Of a stretch of DNA of 15,940 nt, positions 6,365 through 14,700 are shown one piece after another. Made by a program: the position numbers and the translations under genes. The stretch's first letter is position 1. The number at the start of each line of letters is the position of its first letter. The notes under the pieces are model-generated. The model searched no databases. It saw only the letters and a list, made by a program, of their open reading frames with translations, and had not been told where the DNA came from. This DNA comes from Roseburia_C sp900315735 (GTDB taxonomy: Bacteria > Bacillota > Clostridia > Lachnospirales > Lachnospiraceae), in NCBI GenBank assembly GCA_052118425.1, contig JBQKHF010000054.1; one strand, 5' to 3'.

Positions 6365-6787
6365 ATGAAAAAATCAACCCAGGAACTTTTAGATATTTTG
6401 AAAAATACACCTTCTTTTTCCAACTATACCGAACAGGAAGAAGCCGAGCTGATAGAGGTCTCTCTTTCCGATTATCTGAACCGGTTGATTCAGGCAAAAA
6501 ATCAAGACCTGCCTTCTCTCATTCGAAAAAGCGGTCTTGACCGTACCTACTGTTATCAGATTTTTGATGGACGCAAACATCCTTCCCGTGACAAAGTGCT
6601 CGCCCTCTGTTTTGCCATGGACTTATCCTTTCCGGAAGTGCAGCAGCTTTTAAAAGCCACCGGCTATCCGATTCTCTATGCCCGCATGGAGCGGGACAGT
6701 GCAATTATTTTCTGCCTGCAAAGGAATTGTGCTCTTTCCGATGCCAATGAACTGCTCTATGAATTAGGGTATGAAGGGCTGGCATAG
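6365..6787 (+). CDS. Small helix-turn-helix (XRE-like) protein, putative transcriptional regulator
   Basis: A 140-residue, apparently soluble protein, the only plus-strand gene. Residues about 50-97 (LPSLIRKSGLDRTYCYQIFDG, then RKHPSRDKVLALCFAMDL) look like an XRE-type helix-turn-helix: helix LPSLIRKSG, recognition helix RTYCYQIFDG, then the PSRDKVLALCFAM helix typical of these domains. Residues 1-45 are helical and acidic. The C-terminus (about 98-140) is another helical part that may mediate dimerisation. The ATG at 6365 has AGAGGA at good spacing and a promoter upstream; longer in-frame starts lack this. It is divergent from the kinase and repeat-protein genes, so it probably controls them and itself. 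Its last 31 bp overlap, tail to tail, the end of the glycerate kinase gene. Confidence 0.82.
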   Translation: MKKSTQELLDILKNTPSFSNYTEQEEAELIEVSLSDYLNRLIQAKNQDLPSLIRKSGLDRTYCYQIFDGRKHPSRDKVLALCFAMDLSFPEVQQLLKATGYPILYARMERDSAIIFCLQRNCALSDANELLYELGYEGLA

Positions 6788-7947
6788 AAATTATTTTGTA
6801 ATTTCTGACAGTTCCCAAGCACCCGAAATACCTGCTCTGCCGTATAGCTCATATTCTTATATGCCACTGGTTCCTGCATGGCTTCTTCTAATGTCATCAC
6901 ACCCGGTAAAATTGGAAACGCACCATCGATAAGCTGCATTTCATCCTGCACTTTCCGAACTCCCTGCGGCTCAATGCTGCCGGCAAATACCAGTACCATG
7001 CAGCCCTTTCCTTTTGCCCGTTTTGCAATTCCAACCGGTGCTTTTCCCATGGCAGTCTGTCCATCAAATCTTCCTTCTCCGGTCACTACGATATCGGCTT
7101 CACTTAATTCTTCTTCCGGCAATACCGCATCTAATACAATTTCTACGCCCGGACGTAAATTGCCACCCAGATAGGATGCAAATGCAAATCCCAGTCCACC
7201 TGCCGCTCCTGCTCCCGGCATGTTCCGGTTGTCTACGCTTAAAGCCTTATCCGTCACATCCGCAAAATGAGATAATGCCGCATCCAGTTTTAGTACCATA
7301 GCCTCATCTGCGCCCTTTTGTGGTGCAAACACAGCACTGGCTCCTGTTGTGCCGCACAATGGATTGGTTACATCACAGACTATTTCAAAGGTACATTCTT
7401 TCAGCCGCTTATCCAAGACTTCCGTATCTATCTTTTCCAGGTCATTCAGTTCTTTTGCACCAAAGCTTACTTCTGTTCCATCCTTTTTATAAAAATGGCA
7501 ACCCAAAGCCTGCAGCATTCCAACTCCGCCATCATTGGTGGCACTGCCGCCAATTCCAACGATAAACTTACGGCAGCCTCTATCCATGGCATGGCTTATC
7601 AGTTCTCCCACACCGTAAGTAGTGGTTTCCATTGGATTTCGTTTATCTGCTGGCACCAACGGCAATCCTGCAGCTTCTGCCATTTCAATGACTGCTGTTT
7701 TATCCGGCAGGATGCCATATGCTGCCTCAACCTCCTGCCCAAGGGGTCCTGTTACCGGTACCTTTTCCAGACTGCCCTGCAATCCGGTAGTCAGAGCTGT
7801 TACTGTTCCTTCTCCACCGTCTGCGACCGGCTTTATCATAACTTCTGCTGTCGGTATTGCTTTTTTAATGCCTTCTTCTACTGCTTTTCCTGCCTCCAAG
7901 GAGCTTAAGCTGCCTTTCAGCGAATCAATTGCTACGATTACTTTCAT
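6757..7947 (-). CDS. glxK: Glycerate kinase (GlxK/GarK family)
   Basis: A 396-residue glycerate kinase, which phosphorylates D-glycerate with ATP (2-phosphoglycerate for this class), feeding glycerate into glycolysis in the cytoplasm. Family motifs in order: VAIDSLKGSLSS (5-16), KPVADGGEGT (39-48), the glycine-rich GIGGSATNDGGVGMLQALG (131-149), GAGAAGGLGFA (246-256) and the nucleotide-site region TGEGRFDGQTAMGKAP (289-304). The start ATG (7945-7947) is chosen because the family begins MKVIVAIDSxKGS and GAGGAAA lies at good spacing; an upstream in-frame Met is not supported. The C-terminus runs some 15 residues past the usual family end (about 375-380) into a tail KLQNNFYASPSYPNS that overlaps the 3' end of the regulator gene. 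It follows rpoC by 159 bp but has its own promoter. The symbol is by family; garK is equivalent. Confidence 0.93.
   Translation of the reverse strand: MKVIVAIDSLKGSLSSLEAGKAVEEGIKKAIPTAEVMIKPVADGGEGTVTALTTGLQGSLEKVPVTGPLGQEVEAAYGILPDKTAVIEMAEAAGLPLVPADKRNPMETTTYGVGELISHAMDRGCRKFIVGIGGSATNDGGVGMLQALGCHFYKKDGTEVSFGAKELNDLEKIDTEVLDKRLKECTFEIVCDVTNPLCGTTGASAVFAPQKGADEAMVLKLDAALSHFADVTDKALSVDNRNMPGAGAAGGLGFAFASYLGGNLRPGVEIVLDAVLPEEELSEADIVVTGEGRFDGQTAMGKAPVGIAKRAKGKGCMVLVFAGSIEPQGVRKVQDEMQLIDGAFPILPGVMTLEEAMQEPVAYKNMSYTAEQVFRVLGNCQKLQNNFYASPSYPNS
6786..6806. repeat. Perfect AT-rich inverted repeat at the convergent gene junction
   Basis: AGAAATTA (6786-6793) and TAATTTCT (6799-6806) form an 8-bp perfect stem around TTTTG. 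It sits on the stop codon of the helix-turn-helix gene and inside the C-terminal tail of the glycerate kinase gene. There is no T-tract on either side, so it is a weak terminator at best. No better terminator is visible for either convergent gene. Confidence 0.45.
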
Positions 7948-7974
7948 TGGATTTTCCTCATTTATTCTACCACC

Positions 7975-8002
7975 TGTATAAAACCCGAAAATCTGCATGC
8001 AA
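7975..8002 (-). promoter_or_regulatory. Predicted promoter of the glycerate kinase gene
   Basis: Minus strand: -35 TTGCAT (8002-7997), a 16-bp spacer, and -10 TATACA (7980-7975), giving a start near 7968 and a short leader of about 20 nt before the GAGGAAA ribosome site. Confidence 0.55.
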
Positions 8003-8009
8003 GCATGCG
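7994..8009. promoter_or_regulatory. GCATGC-N2-GCATGC palindrome over the -35 box, candidate operator
   Basis: TGCATGCAAGCATGCG contains two palindromic GCATGC hexamers separated by AA, and the whole is close to an inverted repeat. It covers the -35 element of the predicted glycerate kinase promoter, where a repressor would block polymerase. No regulator for it is visible in the window. Confidence 0.4.
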
Positions 8010-8037
8010 TTTTTTCTCGCTACTCGCGTAAATTCGA

Positions 8038-8074
8038 AAGGGAAGTTCTGACCTTTCAAGTCAGAGCTTCCCTT
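8038..8074 (-). terminator. Strong hairpin after rpoC, possible weak terminator or processing site
   Basis: Arms 8038-8052 (AAGGGAAGTTCTGAC) and 8060-8074 pair at 14 of 15 positions around a 7-nt loop, beginning 33 bp after the rpoC stop. On the minus strand, one internal pair is a C-A mismatch and the stem is followed by TTCGAATTT, not a clean T-run. It may end only part of the rpoBC transcripts, or act as an RNA-stability or processing hairpin. Confidence 0.55.
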
Positions 8075-8106
8075 CCTATATTTGTATCAGTTCTTCGAAC
8101 TGTACA

Positions 8107-11100
8107 TTATTCTTCTGTAGAAGCAGTTACTTCTTCTTTTGCTTCTGTCTCTTCGATTCCATCTGCTGCAGGTGCTTCATCGAATCCGTCAAAATCATCA
8201 AATGAGATTTCTTCTTCTTCGTTTACATCTGTGTTCAGCTTGATGTTACGATAACGCTTCATACCAGTACCAGCCGGAATCAGCTTACCGATAATTACGT
8301 TCTCTTTCAGACCAATCAATGGGTCAATCTTGCCCTTGATAGCTGCTTCTGTCAGAACCTTAGTTGTCTCCTGGAAGGATGCTGCTGATAAGAAGGAGTT
8401 GGTTGCCAAAGATGCTTTGGTAATACCAAGTAATACCTGTTTACCTTCTGCTGGCTCTTTGCCTTCTTCCTCTAGCTGCTCATTCATCTCTTCGTAATCC
8501 AGATTATCTACTAATGTTCCTGGCAGGAACTCAGAATCTCCGTTATTTTCAATGCGAATCTTCTTTAACATCTGACGTACGATAACCTCGATATGCTTAT
8601 CGTTAATTTCAACACCCTGCAGACGATATACACGCTGTACTTCCTGAATCAGGTAATCCTGTACAGCACGTACGCCCTTAATCTTAAGGATATCGTGCGG
8701 ATTTACAGAACCTTCGGTCAGCTCATCACCAGCCTCTAATACTGCTCCATCCATAATCTTAATTCTGGAACCGTAAGGGATCAGATAAGTTTTAGCCTCA
8801 CCTGTTTCATTGTTTGTTACAATGATCTCACGTTTCTTCTTGGTATCTTTAATGGTTGCAACACCACCAAATTCTGTGATAATTGCAAGTCCCTTAGGCT
8901 TTCTTGCCTCAAACAACTCCTCGACACGAGGAAGACCCTGTGTAATATCATCACCGGCAACACCACCATTGTGGAATGTTCTCATGGTAAGCTGTGTACC
9001 AGGTTCTCCGATAGACTGAGCTGCGATAATACCAACCGCTTCACCAACCTGTACCGCCTGACCGGTAGCCATATTGCTTCCGTAACATTTTGCACAAACT
9101 CCGATGTGGGAACGGCAGGTAAGAATCGTACGGATTTTAACCTTGGTTAATGGTTCTCCATTCTCATCTACACCCTTGCTCATAATTGCTGCAGCACGTT
9201 TTGGTGTAATCATATGGTTTGCTTTTACAAGCACATTACCATCTTTATCGCAAATTGTCTCACAGGAAAATCTTCCTGTAATACGCTCTTCAAGACTTTC
9301 GATTTCTTCTTTTCCATCCATGAATGCTTTGACATACATACCAGGAATCTCTCTTCCTGTGCCTGCGCAGCAATCAGATTCACGGACAATCAGGTCCTGT
9401 GATACGTCTACCAGACGTCTGGTTAAGTAACCGGAATCGGCGGTACGTAACGCAGTATCGGACATACCTTTTCGAGCTCCATGTGCGGACATGAAGTACT
9501 CCAATACTTCAAGACCTTCACGGAAGTTTGATTTGATAGGCAACTCGATTGTTCTACCGGTTGTATCAGCCATCAAACCACGCATACCTGCTAACTGTTT
9601 AATCTGTTTATCAGAACCACGGGCTCCGGAATCTGCCATCATGAAGATGTTGTTGTATTTATCCAGACCGGAAAGCAGTGCTTCTGTCAGCTCATCGTCA
9701 GTCTCTTTCCATGTCTCAACAACTTCTTTATAACGCTCTTCTTCTGTAATAAGACCACGTTTGTACTGTCTTGAAATGCGGTCTACCGTATCCTGTGCCT
9801 TTGCAATCATTTCCGGTTTCTGAGGCGGTACAGTCATATCTGAAATAGATACGGTCATAGCTGCTCTTGTAGAGTACTTGTAACCCATGGACTTAATATC
9901 GTCTAATACTTCAGCGGTCTTGGTTGCTCCGTGTGTATTAATAACTTTTTCAAGAATCTGTTTTAACTGTTTCTTTGCTACATGGAAATCGATTTCCAGT
10001 ACCAGTTCATTTTCAGGCTTGCTTCTGTCTACGAAACCTAAGTCCTGAGGAATGATTTCATTGAAGATAAATCTTCCCAGTGTTGACTCAACGACACCAG
10101 TCTTAACAGTTCCATCCGGCATTGTCTTATGAACACGCACATGGATTCTGGAATGTAAGGTCAGTGCCTGGTTCTCATATGCCAGAATTGCTTCGTTTAC
10201 ACTCTTATAGTATCCGCCTTCTCCTAAGGAACCCGGTCTTTCCTGTGTCAGGTAGTAGATACCAAGAACCATATCCTGTGAAGGAACGGCTACAGGACCT
10301 CCATCAGAAGGTTTTAACAGGTTGTTCGGTGAAAGCAGCATGAAACGACATTCTGCCTGTGCTTCCTGTGACAGTGGTAAATGGGCAGCCATCTGGTCTC
10401 CGTCGAAGTCGGCGTTGTATGCGGTACATACCAATGGGTGAAGCTTAATTGCTTTACCTTCTACCAGGATTGGCTCGAATGCCTGAATACCAAGTCTGTG
10501 CAGTGTAGGAGCACGGTTCAGCATAACCGGATGCTCTTTGATGACGTCTTCTAAGACATCCCAGACTTCCGGCTGTAATCTTTCAACCATCTTCTTTGCA
10601 CTCTTAATATTGTGTGCAGTTCCGTTTGCAACCAGCTCTTTCATAACGAAAGGTTTGAACAGCTCGATTGCCATTTCTTTCGGCAGACCACACTGATAAA
10701 TCTTAAGTTCCGGTCCTACGACGATAACGGAACGTCCAGAGTAGTCTACACGTTTTCCAAGAAGGTTCTGACGGAAACGTCCGGATTTACCTTTCAGCAT
10801 ATCGGACAGAGATTTCAGAGCACGGTTACCAGGTCCGGTTACCGGTCTTCCTCTTCTACCGTTATCAATCAGGGCATCTACTGCTTCCTGCAGCATTCTC
10901 TTCTCGTTACGAACGATGATGTCAGGTGCACCTAACTCTAACAATCTTCTCAGACGGTTATTTCTATTGATAATTCTACGATATAAATCATTTAAATCGG
11001 ATGTTGCAAAACGTCCACCATCCAGCTGTACCATAGGACGTAAGTCTGGTGGGATAACCGGGATAACGGTCATAATCATCCACTCCGGTTTATTTCCGGA

Positions 11101-11778
11101 TTCACGGAAGGATTCTACAACTTCCAGTCTCTTGATGATTCTTGCACGCTTCTGGCCGGTAGCATCTTTTAATTCTGCTTTCAGTTCTGCAGCGTCTTTT
11201 TCCAGGTCAATTGCCTGTAATAACTCAAGAATGGCTTCTGCGCCCATTCCAACACGGAAAGAGCTGCCATATTTTTCTCTTGCATCCTGATATTCCTGCT
11301 CGGATAATACCTGTTTTACAGATAATTCTGTAGAACCTGCATCCAGTACGATATAGGAAGCAAAGTACAGAACCTTCTCCAATGTTCTTGGAGAAAGATC
11401 TAAGATTAATCCCATACGGGATGGAATTCCCTTGAAGTACCAGATATGGGATACCGGAGCTGCAAGCTCGATATGTCCCATACGCTCTCTACGAACGCTG
11501 GCTTTGGTGATTTCAACACCACAGCGGTCGCAGACAACACCTTTATAACGAATCTTTTTGTACTTACCACAATGACATTCCCAGTCTTTGCTCGGTCCAA
11601 AAATCTTCTCACAGAATAATCCGTCTTTTTCCGGTTTCAAAGTTCTATAGTTAATGGTCTCAGGTTTCTTAACTTCTCCTCTGGACCACTCTCTGATTTT
11701 CTCAGGTGATGCCAGACCAATCTGAATTGCATCAAACTGTATCGGCTGGTAAGTTTCCTGTTTTACTGTTCCTGGCAT
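8107..11778 (-). CDS. rpoC: DNA-directed RNA polymerase subunit beta'
   Basis: A 1223-residue beta' subunit of the transcription enzyme, full length for Clostridia. The N-terminal zinc ribbon is CHCG...CDRC (Cys68, 70, 83 and 86). The catalytic magnesium loop NADFDGDQM carries Asp457, Asp459 and Asp461. The second zinc site is visible as DCCAGTG (about 802) and CRSHIGVCAKC (about 887-897). The trigger-loop region contains QSIGEPGTQLTMRTFHNGG. The C-terminus ends in an acidic tail (ISFDDFDGFDEAP...STEE). I chose the ATG at 11776-11778 because AGGAAGGGAG lies 8 nt upstream; an in-frame GTG three codons earlier (11785-11787) overlaps that ribosome site and is less likely. It follows rpoB by 20 bp from this start and is surely cotranscribed. 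Confidence 0.98.
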   Translation of the reverse strand: MPGTVKQETYQPIQFDAIQIGLASPEKIREWSRGEVKKPETINYRTLKPEKDGLFCEKIFGPSKDWECHCGKYKKIRYKGVVCDRCGVEITKASVRRERMGHIELAAPVSHIWYFKGIPSRMGLILDLSPRTLEKVLYFASYIVLDAGSTELSVKQVLSEQEYQDAREKYGSSFRVGMGAEAILELLQAIDLEKDAAELKAELKDATGQKRARIIKRLEVVESFRESGNKPEWMIMTVIPVIPPDLRPMVQLDGGRFATSDLNDLYRRIINRNNRLRRLLELGAPDIIVRNEKRMLQEAVDALIDNGRRGRPVTGPGNRALKSLSDMLKGKSGRFRQNLLGKRVDYSGRSVIVVGPELKIYQCGLPKEMAIELFKPFVMKELVANGTAHNIKSAKKMVERLQPEVWDVLEDVIKEHPVMLNRAPTLHRLGIQAFEPILVEGKAIKLHPLVCTAYNADFDGDQMAAHLPLSQEAQAECRFMLLSPNNLLKPSDGGPVAVPSQDMVLGIYYLTQERPGSLGEGGYYKSVNEAILAYENQALTLHSRIHVRVHKTMPDGTVKTGVVESTLGRFIFNEIIPQDLGFVDRSKPENELVLEIDFHVAKKQLKQILEKVINTHGATKTAEVLDDIKSMGYKYSTRAAMTVSISDMTVPPQKPEMIAKAQDTVDRISRQYKRGLITEEERYKEVVETWKETDDELTEALLSGLDKYNNIFMMADSGARGSDKQIKQLAGMRGLMADTTGRTIELPIKSNFREGLEVLEYFMSAHGARKGMSDTALRTADSGYLTRRLVDVSQDLIVRESDCCAGTGREIPGMYVKAFMDGKEEIESLEERITGRFSCETICDKDGNVLVKANHMITPKRAAAIMSKGVDENGEPLTKVKIRTILTCRSHIGVCAKCYGSNMATGQAVQVGEAVGIIAAQSIGEPGTQLTMRTFHNGGVAGDDITQGLPRVEELFEARKPKGLAIITEFGGVATIKDTKKKREIIVTNNETGEAKTYLIPYGSRIKIMDGAVLEAGDELTEGSVNPHDILKIKGVRAVQDYLIQEVQRVYRLQGVEINDKHIEVIVRQMLKKIRIENNGDSEFLPGTLVDNLDYEEMNEQLEEEGKEPAEGKQVLLGITKASLATNSFLSAASFQETTKVLTEAAIKGKIDPLIGLKENVIIGKLIPAGTGMKRYRNIKLNTDVNEEEEISFDDFDGFDEAPAADGIEETEAKEEVTASTEE

Positions 11779-11798
11779 TAATGACACTCCCTTCCTAT

Positions 11799-14700
11799 TT
11801 ATTCTTCGTCAAGAACTTCATCGGCAGCATCGTCAAAATCGAAGCCTGCGTCATCATCCTCTTCCTCTTCTTCTACGTTGTTGAGTTCTCCACTCTCAGA
11901 GTCAAATTCCTGTTTGGTGAAGCCCATCTTTCCGAAGGACTCGCTGTCTTCAAACGCGAAATCTTTATCGCCTGAGATAATGGAATTCAAATCTGTGTTA
12001 CCATATTCGCTGGTCTCCATCAGTTCAACTTCGTTACGGTCTTCGTCTAATACTCTGACATCAAGACCAAGGGACTGAAGTTCTTTGAGAAGTACCTTGA
12101 AGGATTCTGGGATTCCCGGTTCAGGGATATTGTCACCCTTAATGATTGCTTCATATGTCTTCACACGACCAACCACATCATCGGACTTCACAGTCAGAAT
12201 CTCCTGTAATGTGTAAGATGCACCGTAAGCTTCCAGTGCCCAAACCTCCATCTCTCCGAAACGCTGTCCACCGAACTGAGCTTTACCACCCAGAGGCTGC
12301 TGCGTTACTAAGGAGTAAGGACCGGTAGAACGTGCATGGATCTTATCGTCTACCAGATGATGCAGTTTCAGATAATGCATGTGACCAATGGTAACCGGTG
12401 AGTCAAATTCTTCTCCGGTACGTCCATCACGAAGCTGAACCTTTCCATCACGGGAAATCGGAACACCCTTCCACAATTCTCTGTGGTCTCTGTTATCGGA
12501 AAGATACTGCATTACATCTTCACGCAGTGTATCTTTATATTTTGCTTCAAATTCTTCCCAGGTGGAGTTGACATAATCATTTGCCAGTTCCAGAGTATCC
12601 TGAATATCAATCTCTCGTGCGCCGTCAAATACAGGAGTCTCAATGTTAAATCCAAGTGCTTTTGCAGCAAGACTTAAGTGAATCTCCAGGACCTGACCGA
12701 TATTCATACGGGAAGGTACACCCAATGGGTTCAATACAATATCCAGCGGACGACCGTTCGGCAGGAATGGCATATCTTCTACCGGAAGTACACGGGAAAC
12801 GACACCCTTGTTACCATGACGACCAGCCATCTTATCTCCAACGGAGATTTTTCTCTTCTGGGCAATGTAAATACGAACTGCCTGATTTACACCAGGTGAT
12901 AATTCGTCACCATTTTCTCTTGTAAATACTTTTGCTTCTACAACAATACCATATTCACCATGTGGTACTTTCAAGGAAGTATCTCTTACTTCTCTTGCTT
13001 TCTCACCGAAGATGGCACGTAACAGTCTCTCTTCTGCGGTAAGCTCTGTCTCTCCCTTCGGAGTAACCTTACCTACCAGAATATCACCGGCACGAACTTC
13101 TGCACCGATACGGATGATTCCTCTTTCGTCGAGGTCTTTTAATGCATCATCACCGACACCTGGAACGTCTCTTGTAATTTCTTCCGGTCCTAATTTGGTA
13201 TCACGGGCTTCTGCTTCGTACTCTTCAATATGAACAGATGTATAAACATCATCCTGTACTAATCTTTCACTCAGAAGAACAGCATCCTCGTAGTTGTAAC
13301 CTTCCCATGTCATGAATCCGATTAACGGGTTCTTTCCAAGAGCAAGCTCACCATTAGAGGTAGATGGTCCGTCAGCAATTACTTCGCCGGCTTCTACATG
13401 GTCACCTTTGAACACAATTGGTCTCTGGTTGTAGCAGTTGGACTGGTTGCTTCGTGAGAACTTGGTCAGTTTGTATACGTCTCTTGTTCCATCATCATTC
13501 TTCATGGTAATCTGATTTGACTCAGATTTCTCAATGGTACCGGATTTCTTTGCAACTACACATACACCGGAGTCTACTGCAGTCTTGGTTTCCATACCGG
13601 TTCCTACTACAGGAGCTTCTGTGGTAAGCAGAGGTACTGCCTGACGCTGCATGTTAGATCCCATCAGCGCACGGTTCGCATCGTCGTTCTGTAAGAATGG
13701 AATCAATGCGGTAGCAACGGAGAATACCATCTTAGGAGATACGTCCATATAATCAAACATCTGCTTGTCATATTCCTGTGTCTCGTCTAAGTAACGACCG
13801 GAAACGGAATTTCTTACGAAATGTCCTTCTTCATCCAGCTTTTCATTCGCCTGTGCTACATGGTAATTATCCTCTTCGTCTGCGGTCATGTATACAACAT
13901 CTTCTGTGACACGCGGATTCTTAGGATCTGTTTTATCAATCTTACGATATGGTGCCTCAATGAAACCATATTCGTTAATTCTTGCATAACATGCCAGTGA
14001 GTTGATAAGTCCGATGTTCGGTCCTTCAGGAGTCTCAATAGGGCACATTCTTCCGTAATGGGAGTAGTGTACATCTCGAACCTCGAATCCGGCACGGTCT
14101 CTGGACAAACCACCTGGTCCTAATGCGGATAAACGTCTCTTATGTGTCAACTCACCCAGTGGGTTGTTCTGATCCATGAACTGGGACAGCTGGGAAGATC
14201 CGAAGAACTCTTTCACTGCTGCAGTTACCGGTTTGATATTAATCAGGCTTTGTGGAGAAATTCCTTCCTGATCCTGGGTAGTCATACGCTCACGAACCAC
14301 ACGTTCCATTCTGGAAAGTCCGATTCTATACTGATTCTGTAATAACTCACCAACGGCACGGATACGACGGTTGCCTAAGTGGTCGATATCGTCATCATTT
14401 CCAATGCCCCACTCTAAGTGCATATTGTAGTTAATGGATGCGAAAATATCTTCCTTGGTGATATGCTTTGGAACCAGTTCAGATACATTTTTACGAATTG
14501 CTTCCTTGATATCTTCTAAGGATTCATTTTCATCCAGAATTTTCTTTAATGCCGGATAATATACCAGCTCAGTAATACCAACTTCCTTCGGTACTACGTC
14601 TACATAGGTAGTGAGGTCTACCATCATATTAGAAAGAACTTTTTCATTTCTTTCTTCTGTAGCAATATATACTGCCGGAACACCTGCATTCTGAATCTCT

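Noticed and set aside
6264..6497. Minus-strand open frame of 77 codons just upstream of the kinase gene
   Set aside because: Mostly antisense to the helix-turn-helix gene, with no domain; its end merely overlaps the kinase start codon.
7318..7908. Plus-strand open frame of 196 codons
   Set aside because: It lies entirely antisense to the well-supported glycerate kinase gene, is rich in Cys and Ser from reverse reading, and has no start signals.
7994..8015. Plus-strand terminator (GCATG hairpin followed by T6)
   Set aside because: No plus-strand gene ends nearby and the stem is only five or six pairs with a 4-nt loop; the palindrome fits better as an operator over the glycerate kinase promoter.
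14112..14240. Possible rifampicin-resistance changes in rpoB
   Set aside because: The positions equal to E. coli Asp516, His526 and Ser531 all carry the wild-type residues.
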